Below the pieces are notes generated by a model, which did not search any database, was not told the DNA's origin, and saw nothing but the letters and a program-made list of their open reading frames with translations. Made by a program: the position numbers and the translations under genes. DNA of 29,587 nucleotides from Rikenellaceae bacterium (lineage in GTDB: Bacteria > Bacteroidota > Bacteroidia > Bacteroidales > UBA932). The stretch spans positions 1 to 29,587 of the forward strand of contig CAAFYX010000004.1 in assembly GCA_900767375.1 (NCBI GenBank), read 5' to 3'. Below are positions 13,918-21,441 of this stretch, one piece after another; position 1 is the first letter of the stretch, and every line of letters starts with the position of its first letter.

Positions 13918-15525
13918 CTATTTCCTGATTATGAAACGGACAATCAGGCTGAGCAGAAGGATCAGGAACACGAAAGTGCAGACGCGTCCGATGAAGTCTC
14001 CGTGCCGGGCAAAGAAGGTGAGCCCGGAATTGAAATGGACAGTGCCGCTCAGCACTTCCCTCTCCCACCAGCTGCTCTGCTTCACGATACGGCCTTTCTG
14101 GTCAATGAAGCAGGAGATGCCGGTGTTTGCGCAGCGGGCGACGTCACGCCTGAGTTCAATGGCTCTAAGCGCCGAATATGACAGATGCTGGCGATATCCC
14201 GGAGTATTGCCCCACCATGCATCATTGGTTATCACAGTAAGGAACTTCGCCCCCTTGGTCACGTATCCCGTACAATACTCTCCATATATGGATTCATAGC
14301 AGACGGCGCATCCCACCGGAACCCCGAAGAAATGCAGGAGCGATATCTCAGGCTGCCCCACGCAACGGCCGATGCCGGTGCCCAGCATCTCAGCCAGCGG
14401 CACCGTCACCTTAGGGAAAGGGGCCAGCTCAGTGCCCACCACAAGCCTGCTCTTATGGAATATCTCGACGCTACCGTCGGCCTTCAGGGCCAGGGCGGAG
14501 TTATGGGTACGGATCCTGCGCCCGTCATTCAGCACATAGTCATTGGGATCGGTCGGAACCCCGTCACGGATGTTCTCCCTGCTGGAAGCGCCCATAAGCA
14601 GCTCTGTACCGGGATGGCGGTTCAGCATGCCCAGCATCCTGTGGTACGTCGGGCTCAAGTCGTATTCCCCGACGTTTATGTCGTTAGTGAAAGTCTCCGG
14701 AGCCATGACCAGGAGCGGCCCTTCGTGACCGCCGCTCTCCAGTTCATGGTCGATCATATCCTCGAATATGGCATTCTGCTGGCTCTGGCTTAGGAACTGG
14801 AATTTCTGGTACGGGTCGAAGTTCGGCTGCCCCACCATCACGTCCATAGTGCCTTCGGATACTTCCTCATACCTGTGCCAGATGATGCCGGACACCACCA
14901 TAGGGGCGAACACTGCAAGCACAGCTCCCGCCACCGCAGCGCTGCGGGCCTTCGCGTTCCAGCGATGGAAAGCGCCATCCGACAGGGAGGCCATAAGCCC
15001 GAACACTCCAAGGTTTGCGGCCCAGATCCAGAGGGATCCGCCCAGCGCACCGGTATACTCATACCACTGCGCAAGTCCCACGGTGCGTCCGAAGGCGTTG
15101 CCCAGGACCAGCCATGGCCAGGATATCTGGAAATCGAAATACGCCCTCTCCCAGGCTATCCACGTCACGACCAGGAAAATATATGGCAATGCTCCGGAAA
15201 GGCGCTTCCGGCTCAGCCTGAACAGGCCGAAGACAAGTGACATCTGAAGGGAGTTGGCAAGGACAGCAAAGACTCCGCCGCCGATGGTGGCGTTGCATAC
15301 CCAGAACGTAGTGAAGGCATTCCAAAGGACAAAGGCGGAGTAATGCCACAGCCAGAATCTCTTCATCCCGCAGTCCGTGGCCAGTTTCTCCATGCACAGC
15401 AGCGGCACCATTCCAAACAGGGCGGTCCACCCCATATGAGGAACCAGCCATGGCAGGCTCATCAGCACCGCAAACGCGAGCATCAGCACCACCATAGTCC
15501 TTTTCTGTCCTATTTCCATTTGCAT
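13918..15525 (-). CDS. lnt: Apolipoprotein N-acyltransferase
   Basis: A 535-residue inner membrane enzyme adding the third acyl chain to bacterial lipoproteins. The N-terminal half has several transmembrane helices (about 10-215). The C-terminal nitrilase-like periplasmic domain follows, with catalytic triad Glu277 (VMAPETF), Lys358 (FHKSRLVVGTELAPFP) and Cys409 (GCAVCYESIYGEY). The catalytic surroundings, including NTPGYRQHLSYSALRAIE, are conserved. A final hydrophobic helix lies near the C-terminus (FLILLLSLIVRFI). Starts at 15525 and 15519 are both possible. It is the first gene of a two-gene unit with the cyclo-ligase. Confidence 0.95.
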   Translation of the reverse strand: MQMEIGQKRTMVVLMLAFAVLMSLPWLVPHMGWTALFGMVPLLCMEKLATDCGMKRFWLWHYSAFVLWNAFTTFWVCNATIGGGVFAVLANSLQMSLVFGLFRLSRKRLSGALPYIFLVVTWIAWERAYFDFQISWPWLVLGNAFGRTVGLAQWYEYTGALGGSLWIWAANLGVFGLMASLSDGAFHRWNAKARSAAVAGAVLAVFAPMVVSGIIWHRYEEVSEGTMDVMVGQPNFDPYQKFQFLSQSQQNAIFEDMIDHELESGGHEGPLLVMAPETFTNDINVGEYDLSPTYHRMLGMLNRHPGTELLMGASSRENIRDGVPTDPNDYVLNDGRRIRTHNSALALKADGSVEIFHKSRLVVGTELAPFPKVTVPLAEMLGTGIGRCVGQPEISLLHFFGVPVGCAVCYESIYGEYCTGYVTKGAKFLTVITNDAWWGNTPGYRQHLSYSALRAIELRRDVARCANTGISCFIDQKGRIVKQSSWWEREVLSGTVHFNSGLTFFARHGDFIGRVCTFVFLILLLSLIVRFIIRK

Positions 15526-15540
15526 TTCAATTAATCAGTA

Positions 15541-15548
15541 CAAATATA
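15541..15548 (-). promoter_or_regulatory. -7 element of a probable lnt promoter
   Basis: Minus-strand TATATTTG is a perfect TAnnTTTG 16 bases before the lnt start. No good -33 TTTG is found, since that position falls in the hairpin of the upstream terminator. Confidence 0.4.
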
Positions 15549-15554
15549 GAAAAA

Positions 15555-15590
15555 AGAAAAGAAAACCGGCGGTCAGAAGGCCGCCGGGAA
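15555..15590 (-). terminator. Terminator after the outer membrane protein gene
   Basis: Read on the minus strand, CCGGCGG (15587-15581) pairs with CCGCCGG (15572-15566) around an 8-base loop. It is followed by TTTTCTTTTCTTTTTT, a GC-rich stem with a T-rich tail. It lies about 40 bases after the stop at 15630 and just before lnt. Confidence 0.82.
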
Positions 15591-15629
15591 GCAAATTGCT
15601 TAATTGTATTGTTTTGGGAAACGGTTTTC

Positions 15630-18600
15630 TTAGAACATCATAGGCATTCCACCGCCCATGCCGCCACGTCCACGGCCTCCGCGGCCGCCGCCCATCATGC
15701 CGCCGCCCATGCCGCCTCTGTTGCCGAAGGAGCCGAAGCGCCAGGAGAAGGAAACGATGATGTAGCGTCCGAGTGAGTTGCTGAGGGTCTCGGTATGGTA
15801 GTCATTGCTGTCAGTTACTGAGAAGTTCTTGGTCTGGCCGAGGATATCATATGCGCGGACCGCGATGGTGGCCTTCTGGTTGAAGACAAGCTTCTCGATC
15901 TCCATGTTCCACAGGAACTCAGGAGTCTGGTCGTCGAAACCGTTGTACCAGTTGTAACGGAAGTCGGTGTCGAAGGTCAGACCGGTGAGGTCCCAGTTCC
16001 AGGTGAACTCAGCATTGACATTGTTCCTGAAGGTATTGGTTGTGGACTTGTCGCCGATGGAGTACCAGGTTCTCTGGTATCTGGTGCTACCGCCGACCCT
16101 GATGTCGAAATCTTCAGCCCTGTAGGTGAGGGTGAGGCGCTCGGTGGCGTTGAGGGTCTGGGTGGAGTTCAGTGCGAAGTCCTTTGAGTTGGCGATATCG
16201 TCGTAGTCAGCAAAGAACTTAGGATAGTCGAAATTGCTGGCGTCGCCGTCCTTGTAGTACTTTGTGATGTCGATGTTCAAGCCGGTGTAGGAATTGGACC
16301 TGCTGGTGCTGGCACTGGTGTTGGTGGACAGAGTGAGAGCGGAGGTGAAGATCGGGTTGTTGGTCATCACATTGATATTGCCGTTCCAGGAATCAGGCCC
16401 GTTGAACGGGAGGGTATGCTGCACACCGTTGGTGGTGATGATGGCGTTCACGATAGGGTCCTGTGTCATGCCGGCGCCGAAACGGATGTTCACTGAAGAG
16501 AACTTCTGACGGTTGTTGAAGCGGAAGTCGCCGTTCAGGTTATGTGAGAAGTACGGTGCCAGTGAAGGGTTACCGAGAGAGACCCTCAGAGGGTTGGAGT
16601 TGTCCGGGACAGGCATCAACTGTGAGATGGAAGGCTGGCTGGAGTTTCCGCGGTAGTTGAGGCGGAGGTTGAGGTTGTCAGTGGCATCCCAGATGATCTG
16701 TGCCTGAGGGGCCCAGTTGTATACCGTGAAGGTAGTATCGATCTTGTATGAAGGCTGGTCGGTGACGTTGTGGGTCTTCTGAGGGCGGAGGCTGGCTCCT
16801 ACCTGGGCGCGGAGGTTGTCACCCTGATAGAGCATGTTCACTCCGATGGACTGGTTGAAGGACTCGTTGATGATTCTGTTGGAATAATCCGGCACGTCAG
16901 TCTCCTTCATATTGTTTGGATTGTAGGCGTGGTTGTCGCTGTCATATGTCCACTCGACAGGCATGACCTCGAGGGTCTTCTTGTTGGAGTCCTGAAGGTT
17001 CCAGCCATATGAGTAGTTGGCCTCCACGTAGAAGTGGTTTCCGAGAGGCTCGGTGTAGGTGGCGTTGGCGTTGATAGAGTAGGTCTTGCTGTCCTGGATG
17101 TTGCGCTGGTTCACGATCTGCTTCGTTGAGAAGTCGCCGAGATAGGTATTGGTCAGGGACTGGTTGAGTCCGTCTGACTTGTTGTTGCTGAGGTTGTAGC
17201 GCAAGCGTACGGTAAGGGTACGTCCAGGGATGACGATCCTCTGACGGTACATGAACATACCCGAGGTGCTGACGCTCTTTGTATCGCTGGAAGAGCCATT
17301 GAAACCGTCATTGGTGTTCTCGAGAGGACCACCGTTGAGACGGTCGGTCTTTGTGTCGAAGAGCGAGAGGGAAGAGCTGCTGCCGTAGTTGAAGCTGAGC
17401 TGAGGCTGGAAGATGATGGAAGTGTTCTTGGAGAACTCGTGCTCGATGCGGAGACCCACGCTGTGACCGTTGTTCCTGCTGGTATTGAAGCTGTCGGTGG
17501 TCTTTACGAGGTCATAGTCAGGAAGGTAGTTCCTCTGATACTGGTTGCTCTTTCCTTCGGTATCGCTATGGTTGTACATGTAGTTTCCGGAAGCCTCCAT
17601 CCTGTCGTCGAAGAAGTTGCCGCCGACATTGCCGCCGAGCATGTAGGATGTGGTGACACCACCACCCATCATGCCGCCGCCCATGCCGCCCATCATACCG
17701 CCGCCGAGGCCCATGCCGCCCATCATGCCGCCCATGCCGCCTCCCATGCCGCCACCGCCGCCGAAGCCCATGGCATTGGCATTGTTGGCGTTGCCGAGGA
17801 TGGCGATCTGAGTATCCTCAGTGAAGCGTCCGAGGAAGAGGTTGTCCTGGAAGCGGAAGTCGTCATAGTTCTGGGTGAGGTTCTGGATCTTGTCAGAGCC
17901 GCCCTTTGCAGGGAAGTCGTGTCCGACACCTGCGGTGATGTTGCCCATGAGGCCCTTCATCATACCAGGCTGTACGGAGAGGTCGAGCACTGTCTCCTCC
18001 TGGCCGTCATCGATACCGGTGAACTCGGCCTGGTCGGACTTCTTCTCGACTACCTTGACCTTGTTGATGATCTTTGCTGGGAGGTTCTTCGTAGCGACCT
18101 GAGGGTCGTCCATGAAGAAGGTCTTGCCGTCGATATAGACTCTGGTGATGCTCTGGCCGTTTACAGTGATGGAGCCGTCGTCGCCGACCTCGACTCCAGG
18201 GAGTTTCTTGAGGAGATCCTCGAGGACATCGTTCTCAGTGGTCTTGAAGGCCGCTGCATTGTACTCGATGGTATCCTTCTTTATGGTTACAGGAGCGCCG
18301 ACAGCGGACACGCTGGCTGCGTCGAGAAGCTCCTGGTCGGTGGCGAGCTTGAGGGTGCCGAGGGCCACATTGCCGTCCTTGACGACAATCTCCTGAGAAA
18401 CAGGCTTGTAGCCCATCATCTCGGCTTTGAATGTATAAGTGCCGTTCTTGAGACCGTCGAGTGAAGCGAAGCCCTTTTCATTGGTAAGGGTATACTTGGA
18501 CGGTGCGGTAGCGCCCTTGGCGGTGACGGATACGGTGGCATAGCCTACCGGCTCATCGTTGGATCCGTCGACGAGAGTCAGTGTTACTGAATGAGAGTTC

Positions 18601-18671
18601 TGCGCAAAAGCAGAGGCCGACATGAGTACGGCCAGTACAAGGGCGAAAAGCAGTGAAGTGATCTTTTTCAT
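15630..18671 (-). CDS. Outer membrane beta-barrel (TonB receptor-like) protein with Gly/Met-rich tracts
   Basis: A 1013-residue protein. It has a signal peptide (MKKITSLLFALVLAVLMSASAFA), a carboxypeptidase-regulatory-like beta-sandwich (about 26-105, ending in DGNVALGTLKL) and a plug-like region (about 115-230, with LLKKLPGVEVGDDGSITVNGQ). A large outer membrane beta-barrel follows, of the type called outer membrane beta-barrel family (OMP_b-brl_3), ending in FSWRFGSFG. Two low-complexity Gly/Met tracts occur, at residues 301-338 and at the extreme C-terminus (985-1013). No SusD partner gene is adjacent, so it is not part of a polysaccharide utilisation locus. The substrate is unknown; nutrient, metal or peptide transport or secretion are all possible. 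The ORF is flanked by terminators, so it is probably monocistronic. Confidence 0.87.
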   Translation of the reverse strand: MKKITSLLFALVLAVLMSASAFAQNSHSVTLTLVDGSNDEPVGYATVSVTAKGATAPSKYTLTNEKGFASLDGLKNGTYTFKAEMMGYKPVSQEIVVKDGNVALGTLKLATDQELLDAASVSAVGAPVTIKKDTIEYNAAAFKTTENDVLEDLLKKLPGVEVGDDGSITVNGQSITRVYIDGKTFFMDDPQVATKNLPAKIINKVKVVEKKSDQAEFTGIDDGQEETVLDLSVQPGMMKGLMGNITAGVGHDFPAKGGSDKIQNLTQNYDDFRFQDNLFLGRFTEDTQIAILGNANNANAMGFGGGGGMGGGMGGMMGGMGLGGGMMGGMGGGMMGGGVTTSYMLGGNVGGNFFDDRMEASGNYMYNHSDTEGKSNQYQRNYLPDYDLVKTTDSFNTSRNNGHSVGLRIEHEFSKNTSIIFQPQLSFNYGSSSSLSLFDTKTDRLNGGPLENTNDGFNGSSSDTKSVSTSGMFMYRQRIVIPGRTLTVRLRYNLSNNKSDGLNQSLTNTYLGDFSTKQIVNQRNIQDSKTYSINANATYTEPLGNHFYVEANYSYGWNLQDSNKKTLEVMPVEWTYDSDNHAYNPNNMKETDVPDYSNRIINESFNQSIGVNMLYQGDNLRAQVGASLRPQKTHNVTDQPSYKIDTTFTVYNWAPQAQIIWDATDNLNLRLNYRGNSSQPSISQLMPVPDNSNPLRVSLGNPSLAPYFSHNLNGDFRFNNRQKFSSVNIRFGAGMTQDPIVNAIITTNGVQHTLPFNGPDSWNGNINVMTNNPIFTSALTLSTNTSASTSRSNSYTGLNIDITKYYKDGDASNFDYPKFFADYDDIANSKDFALNSTQTLNATERLTLTYRAEDFDIRVGGSTRYQRTWYSIGDKSTTNTFRNNVNAEFTWNWDLTGLTFDTDFRYNWYNGFDDQTPEFLWNMEIEKLVFNQKATIAVRAYDILGQTKNFSVTDSNDYHTETLSNSLGRYIIVSFSWRFGSFGNRGGMGGGMMGGGRGGRGRGGMGGGMPMMF
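15633..15719 (-). repeat. C-terminal Gly/Met/Arg-rich tail of the outer membrane protein
   Basis: The last 29 residues contain GGMGGGMMGGG, then GRGGRGRGG, then GGMPMMF. They follow the strand FSWRFGSFG that would normally end a barrel. The tail is a second copy of the internal tract type with added arginines. Confidence 0.8.
17658..17771 (-). repeat. Internal Gly/Met-rich repeat tract in the outer membrane protein
   Basis: Residues 301-338 are made of repeated MGGGMGG and MMGGM units with almost no other residues, encoded by near-repetitive GGCGGCATGATG-type DNA. The tract separates the plug-like region from the first clear barrel strands, probably an exposed loop. The DNA is prone to slippage in multiples of three. 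Confidence 0.85.
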
Positions 18672-18691
18672 ATAGTCAGTTTATCTTTTTA

Positions 18692-18727
18692 CTCAAAAAA
18701 CACATCCTTTTGACATGAAAGGATGCG
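18692..18727 (-). terminator. Terminator after ruvC (or attenuator before the OMP gene)
   Basis: On the minus strand, CGCATCCTTT pairs with AAAGGATGTG around CATGTCA (stem of 10 with one G-U) and runs into TTTTTTGAG. It is 50 bases after ruvC and only about 20 bases before the next start codon. No consensus promoter for the outer membrane protein gene was found between hairpin and start, so an attenuator role is possible. Confidence 0.65.
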
Positions 18728-18778
18728 TCGGGTTTAAAGATATTATTAAAAATTTTCGATTTCAGCGCGCCGCAGCGG

Positions 18779-19333
18779 TCATTTCACACGATCCGGATTG
18801 GCTGCAATGAACTTTGCCCATGAAGAGGCCGGAGCTCCGCCGGAGAGTGGGCTCCGGAGCTGGTAGTAATGGCACAGGGCGATGGCCAGGGCATCGGTGG
18901 CGTCGAGGTATTTGGGTTCGATGTCGATGTTCAGGGTCTTCCTGACCATCACTTCGACCTGCTCCTTGGACGCTGCTCCATTGCCGCAGATGGCTATCTT
19001 GGCCTTCCTCGGCGCATACTCGGTGACGGGTATGCCGGCCTCGGTGGCCGCGATTATGGCCGCTCCCTGGGCTCTGCCGAGCTTCAGGATGACCTGGGCG
19101 TTCTTCCCGTAGAACGGGGACTCGACGGCCAGGTCGGTCGGGGAATATTCAGCGATGAGTTCCTTTACACCGGCGTTTATGTTGGCCAGCTTCTCGAACG
19201 GGTCCGCTATCTTCCGGAGGTCGAAGACCCCCATGGTGACATAGTGAGGCCCCTTTTCATCAATGGAAATGACCCCGAAACCAAGGATGTTGGTTCCGGG
19301 ATCGATTCCTAATATTATTCTGTCTTTAGTCAA
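18779..19333 (-). CDS. ruvC: Holliday junction endodeoxyribonuclease RuvC
   Basis: A 184-residue resolvase that cleaves Holliday junctions with RuvAB. The RNase H-like fold is shown by ILGIDPGTNILGFG (Asp11), LAVESPFYGKNAQ (catalytic Glu), the helix LGRAQGAAI and the final acidic pair in DATDALAIALCHY. KAKIAICGNGAASKEQV is the DNA-binding segment. The start overlaps the serS 3' end by 8 bases, so the genes are co-transcribed. Confidence 0.96.
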   Translation of the reverse strand: MTKDRIILGIDPGTNILGFGVISIDEKGPHYVTMGVFDLRKIADPFEKLANINAGVKELIAEYSPTDLAVESPFYGKNAQVILKLGRAQGAAIIAATEAGIPVTEYAPRKAKIAICGNGAASKEQVEVMVRKTLNIDIEPKYLDATDALAIALCHYYQLRSPLSGGAPASSWAKFIAANPDRVK

Positions 19334-20597
19334 TCTTGTCGAATCCTGTATATGGACGGAGAACCTCAGGGATGATGATTCCGTCTTCGGTCTGATTGTC
19401 CTCGAGGAGAGCGGCCACGACGCGTGGGAGAGCGAGCGAACTTCCGTTCAGAGTGTGGCAGAGCTGGGTCTTGCCGTTCTCGTCGCGGTAGCGCAGGTGC
19501 AGACGGTTGGCCTGGTTGGTCTCGAAGTTGGAGACTGACGAGATTTCGAGCCAGCGCTCCTGGGCGGCGCTCCAGAGCTCGAAGTCATAGGTGATGGCTG
19601 AGGTGAAGGACATGTCACCACCGCAGAGACGGAGGATCCTGTACTTCAGGCCGAGCTTGTTCACGATGTCCTCGACATGGGACACCATGGCGTCAAGCGC
19701 TGCGTAACTGTCCTCAGGCTTCTCGACGCGGACGATCTCGACCTTGTCGAACTGATGGAGACGGTTGAGGCCGCGGACGTCCTTGCCATAGGAGCCGGCC
19801 TCGCGGCGGAAGCAAGGGGTGTAGGCTGTCAGAGCCTGAGGGACCTCGTTGTTCTGGAGGATGACGTCACGGAAGATGTTGGTCACAGGCACTTCTGCGG
19901 TAGGCACCATGTAGAAGTCGTCAAGATTGGCGTGGTACATCTGGCCCTCCTTGTCAGGAAGCTGGCCGGTACCGAAACCTGAAGCGGCGTTCACCATTAC
20001 AGGAGGTTCAACCTCCTTGTAGCCGTCGGCTGTGTTGCAGTCAAGGAAGAAGTTGATAAGAGCGCGCTGGAGCTTTGCGCCCTTTCCTTTATATACAGGG
20101 AATCCGGCTCCGGTGATCTTCACACCGAGGTCGAAGTCGATGATGTCATATTTCTTGCAGAGCTCCCAGTGAGGAAGCGCGTTCTCAGGAAGCTTCACGT
20201 CAGGGCCGCCCATCTTTACGACGAGGTTGTCGGCTGCGGTCTTTCCTTCCGGAACAAGGTCGCAAGGGATGTTAGGGAGAAGGACGATCTTTGCGTCGAA
20301 CTCGGCTGAAAGCTCGTCATATCTGGCAAGGAGTTCGGCTGACTTGGCCTTCATTTCAGCGACAACGGCCTTCACTTCCTCAGCCTTGTCCTTGAGGCCC
20401 TGCTTCATATATCCTCCGATTTCACCGGCTTTAACCTTCTGCTGGGCGACGAGTGCGTCGTTCTCAGTCTGGAGGGCACGTCTCTGAGTGTCGATGTCAA
20501 GGAGTCTCTCTACGATTTCACGTGCGTCAAAATTCTTTACAGCAAGCTTGCGGATCACAAATTCAGGATCTTCGCGAAGCATTTTCAATGTTAACAT
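19326..20597 (-). CDS. serS: Seryl-tRNA synthetase
   Basis: A 423-residue class II aminoacyl-tRNA synthetase. The N-terminal antiparallel coiled-coil arm (about residues 25-105, rich in Lys/Glu/Ala) contacts the long variable arm of tRNA-Ser. The catalytic core shows motif 2 (CFRREAGSYGKDVRGLNRLHQF) and motif 3 (TLNGSSLALPRVVAALLE). The C-terminus GIIIPEVLRPYTG is typical. It is followed by ruvC with an 8-base overlap. A terminator for rplU-rpmA lies directly upstream, but no consensus promoter for serS was recognised in the 91-base spacer. Confidence 0.97.
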   Translation of the reverse strand: MLTLKMLREDPEFVIRKLAVKNFDAREIVERLLDIDTQRRALQTENDALVAQQKVKAGEIGGYMKQGLKDKAEEVKAVVAEMKAKSAELLARYDELSAEFDAKIVLLPNIPCDLVPEGKTAADNLVVKMGGPDVKLPENALPHWELCKKYDIIDFDLGVKITGAGFPVYKGKGAKLQRALINFFLDCNTADGYKEVEPPVMVNAASGFGTGQLPDKEGQMYHANLDDFYMVPTAEVPVTNIFRDVILQNNEVPQALTAYTPCFRREAGSYGKDVRGLNRLHQFDKVEIVRVEKPEDSYAALDAMVSHVEDIVNKLGLKYRILRLCGGDMSFTSAITYDFELWSAAQERWLEISSVSNFETNQANRLHLRYRDENGKTQLCHTLNGSSLALPRVVAALLEDNQTEDGIIIPEVLRPYTGFDKID

Positions 20598-20619
20598 ATA
20601 CTATTGGATTGTTTGATTC

Positions 20620-20663
20620 AAAACAAAAGAGGACTTACACTCTTTCTCGAAGTGCAGTCCTCT
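20620..20663 (-). terminator. Terminator of the rplU-rpmA operon
   Basis: The minus strand reads AGAGGACT-G-CACT, a 9-base loop, AGTG-TA-AGTCCTCT, then TTTGTTTTG. The 8-bp outer and 4-bp inner stems with T-rich tail lie 26 bases after the rpmA stop. Confidence 0.78.
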
Positions 20664-20688
20664 ATTTTCGTGTGCGTTCCCTCCGAGA

Positions 20689-20949
20689 CTAGTTCTCAAA
20701 CGGGATTACCGATACGTAGGATTTGTCAGCTTTCTTCTTGGTGAACTTTACGGTTCCATCAACAAGAGCATAGAGAGTGTGGTCCTTGCCCATTCCGACG
20801 TTTCTGTCAGGATTGTGGACAGTGCCTCTCTGACGTACGATGATATTTCCAGCCTTTACGACTTCACCACCAAATTTCTTGAGTCCGAGACGTTTGCTCT
20901 GTGACTCACGACCGTTCTTAGAACTTGATTGACCTTTTTTGTGTGCCAT
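20689..20949 (-). CDS. rpmA: 50S ribosomal protein L27 (bL27)
   Basis: An 86-residue ribosomal protein whose N-terminus reaches the peptidyl transferase centre. It starts MAHKKGQSSSKNGRESQSKRLG and contains GGEVVKAGNIIVRQRGT and VGMGKDHTLYAL, all hallmark blocks. There is no N-terminal processing extension of the Firmicutes type. It follows rplU with a 14-base gap, the near-universal order. Confidence 0.98.
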   Translation of the reverse strand: MAHKKGQSSSKNGRESQSKRLGLKKFGGEVVKAGNIIVRQRGTVHNPDRNVGMGKDHTLYALVDGTVKFTKKKADKSYVSVIPFEN

Positions 20950-20963
20950 AATGATGTTCTGTT

Positions 20964-21275
20964 TTAAGCGATAGCGTTAATCTTGATCTTGGTGAGTTTC
21001 TGGCGATGGCCATTGCACTTCTGGAAGCCCTTTCTGCGGATCTTCTTGAATACAAGTACCTTGTCAGCCTTGGCGTCATCATCAATAACAGTAGCCTTTA
21101 CTACTGCACCCTCTACGTAAGGAGTTCCAACCTTTACAGCTGCATCGTCAGCGACGAGAAGCACTTTGTTGAACTCTACATCAGCACCATTCGCAGCCGC
21201 GAGGCGGTTTACGAAGATTTCGTTGCCAGCTTCAACCTTGAACTGCTGGCCTGCAATGTCAACGATTGCGTACAT
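20964..21275 (-). CDS. rplU: 50S ribosomal protein L21 (bL21)
   Basis: A 103-residue 23S rRNA-binding protein of the large subunit. MYAIVDIAGQQFKVEAGNEIFVNRL and the C-terminal KIRRKGFQKCNGHRQKLTKIKI are diagnostic. It is first in the rplU-rpmA pair, with a consensus promoter about 95-125 bases upstream and a structured leader. Confidence 0.98.
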   Translation of the reverse strand: MYAIVDIAGQQFKVEAGNEIFVNRLAAANGADVEFNKVLLVADDAAVKVGTPYVEGAVVKATVIDDDAKADKVLVFKKIRRKGFQKCNGHRQKLTKIKINAIA

Positions 21276-21280
21276 TATAA

Positions 21281-21325
21281 AAACTTATTAAAAGTTTCAA
21301 CCGTAAGCGTCCGCTCCTGAAGCGG
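21281..21325 (-). other. Structured leader of rplU
   Basis: Two small inverted repeats lie in the roughly 87-base leader: CCGCT-TCAGG-AGCGG (21325-21311) and AAACTT-TTAAT-AAGTTT (21297-21281). Ribosomal protein leaders often carry autoregulatory structures, but I do not recognise a named motif here. Confidence 0.35.
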
Positions 21326-21368
21326 CTCTTTATCAATGGCTTAACGGTCATATCAAAATTTTGGACTG

Positions 21369-21399
21369 CAAAATTAACCATTTTGTTCCATTCTGCAAA
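21369..21399 (-). promoter_or_regulatory. Promoter of rplU-rpmA
   Basis: Minus-strand TTTG (21399-21396), 19-base spacer, TAATTTTG (21376-21369): a full consensus match. The predicted start is near 21362. Confidence 0.78.
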
Positions 21400-21408
21400 A
21401 TATTTTGC

Positions 21409-21416
21409 TACTTTTG
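21409..21416 (+). promoter_or_regulatory. -7 element of the pseudo-ATPase/sirtuin operon promoter
   Basis: TACTTTTG matches TAnnTTTG, 25 bases before the start at 21442. The nearest TTTG (21382-21385) is 23 bases upstream, longer than usual. The element is interleaved with the divergent rplU promoter. Confidence 0.45.
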
Positions 21417-21441
21417 CATACGAAACATAATTGTTAACTGC

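Noticed and set aside
17439..18464. A 341-codon plus-strand frame rich in His and Ala opposite the outer membrane protein
   Set aside because: The HAAH-type repeats are simply the antisense of the Gly/Met codon repeats; no independent evidence.
15630..18671. SusC of a polysaccharide utilisation locus, together with the GH31 gene
   Set aside because: There is no SusD-like lipoprotein next to it and the GH31 gene is 8 kb away beyond unrelated housekeeping genes.
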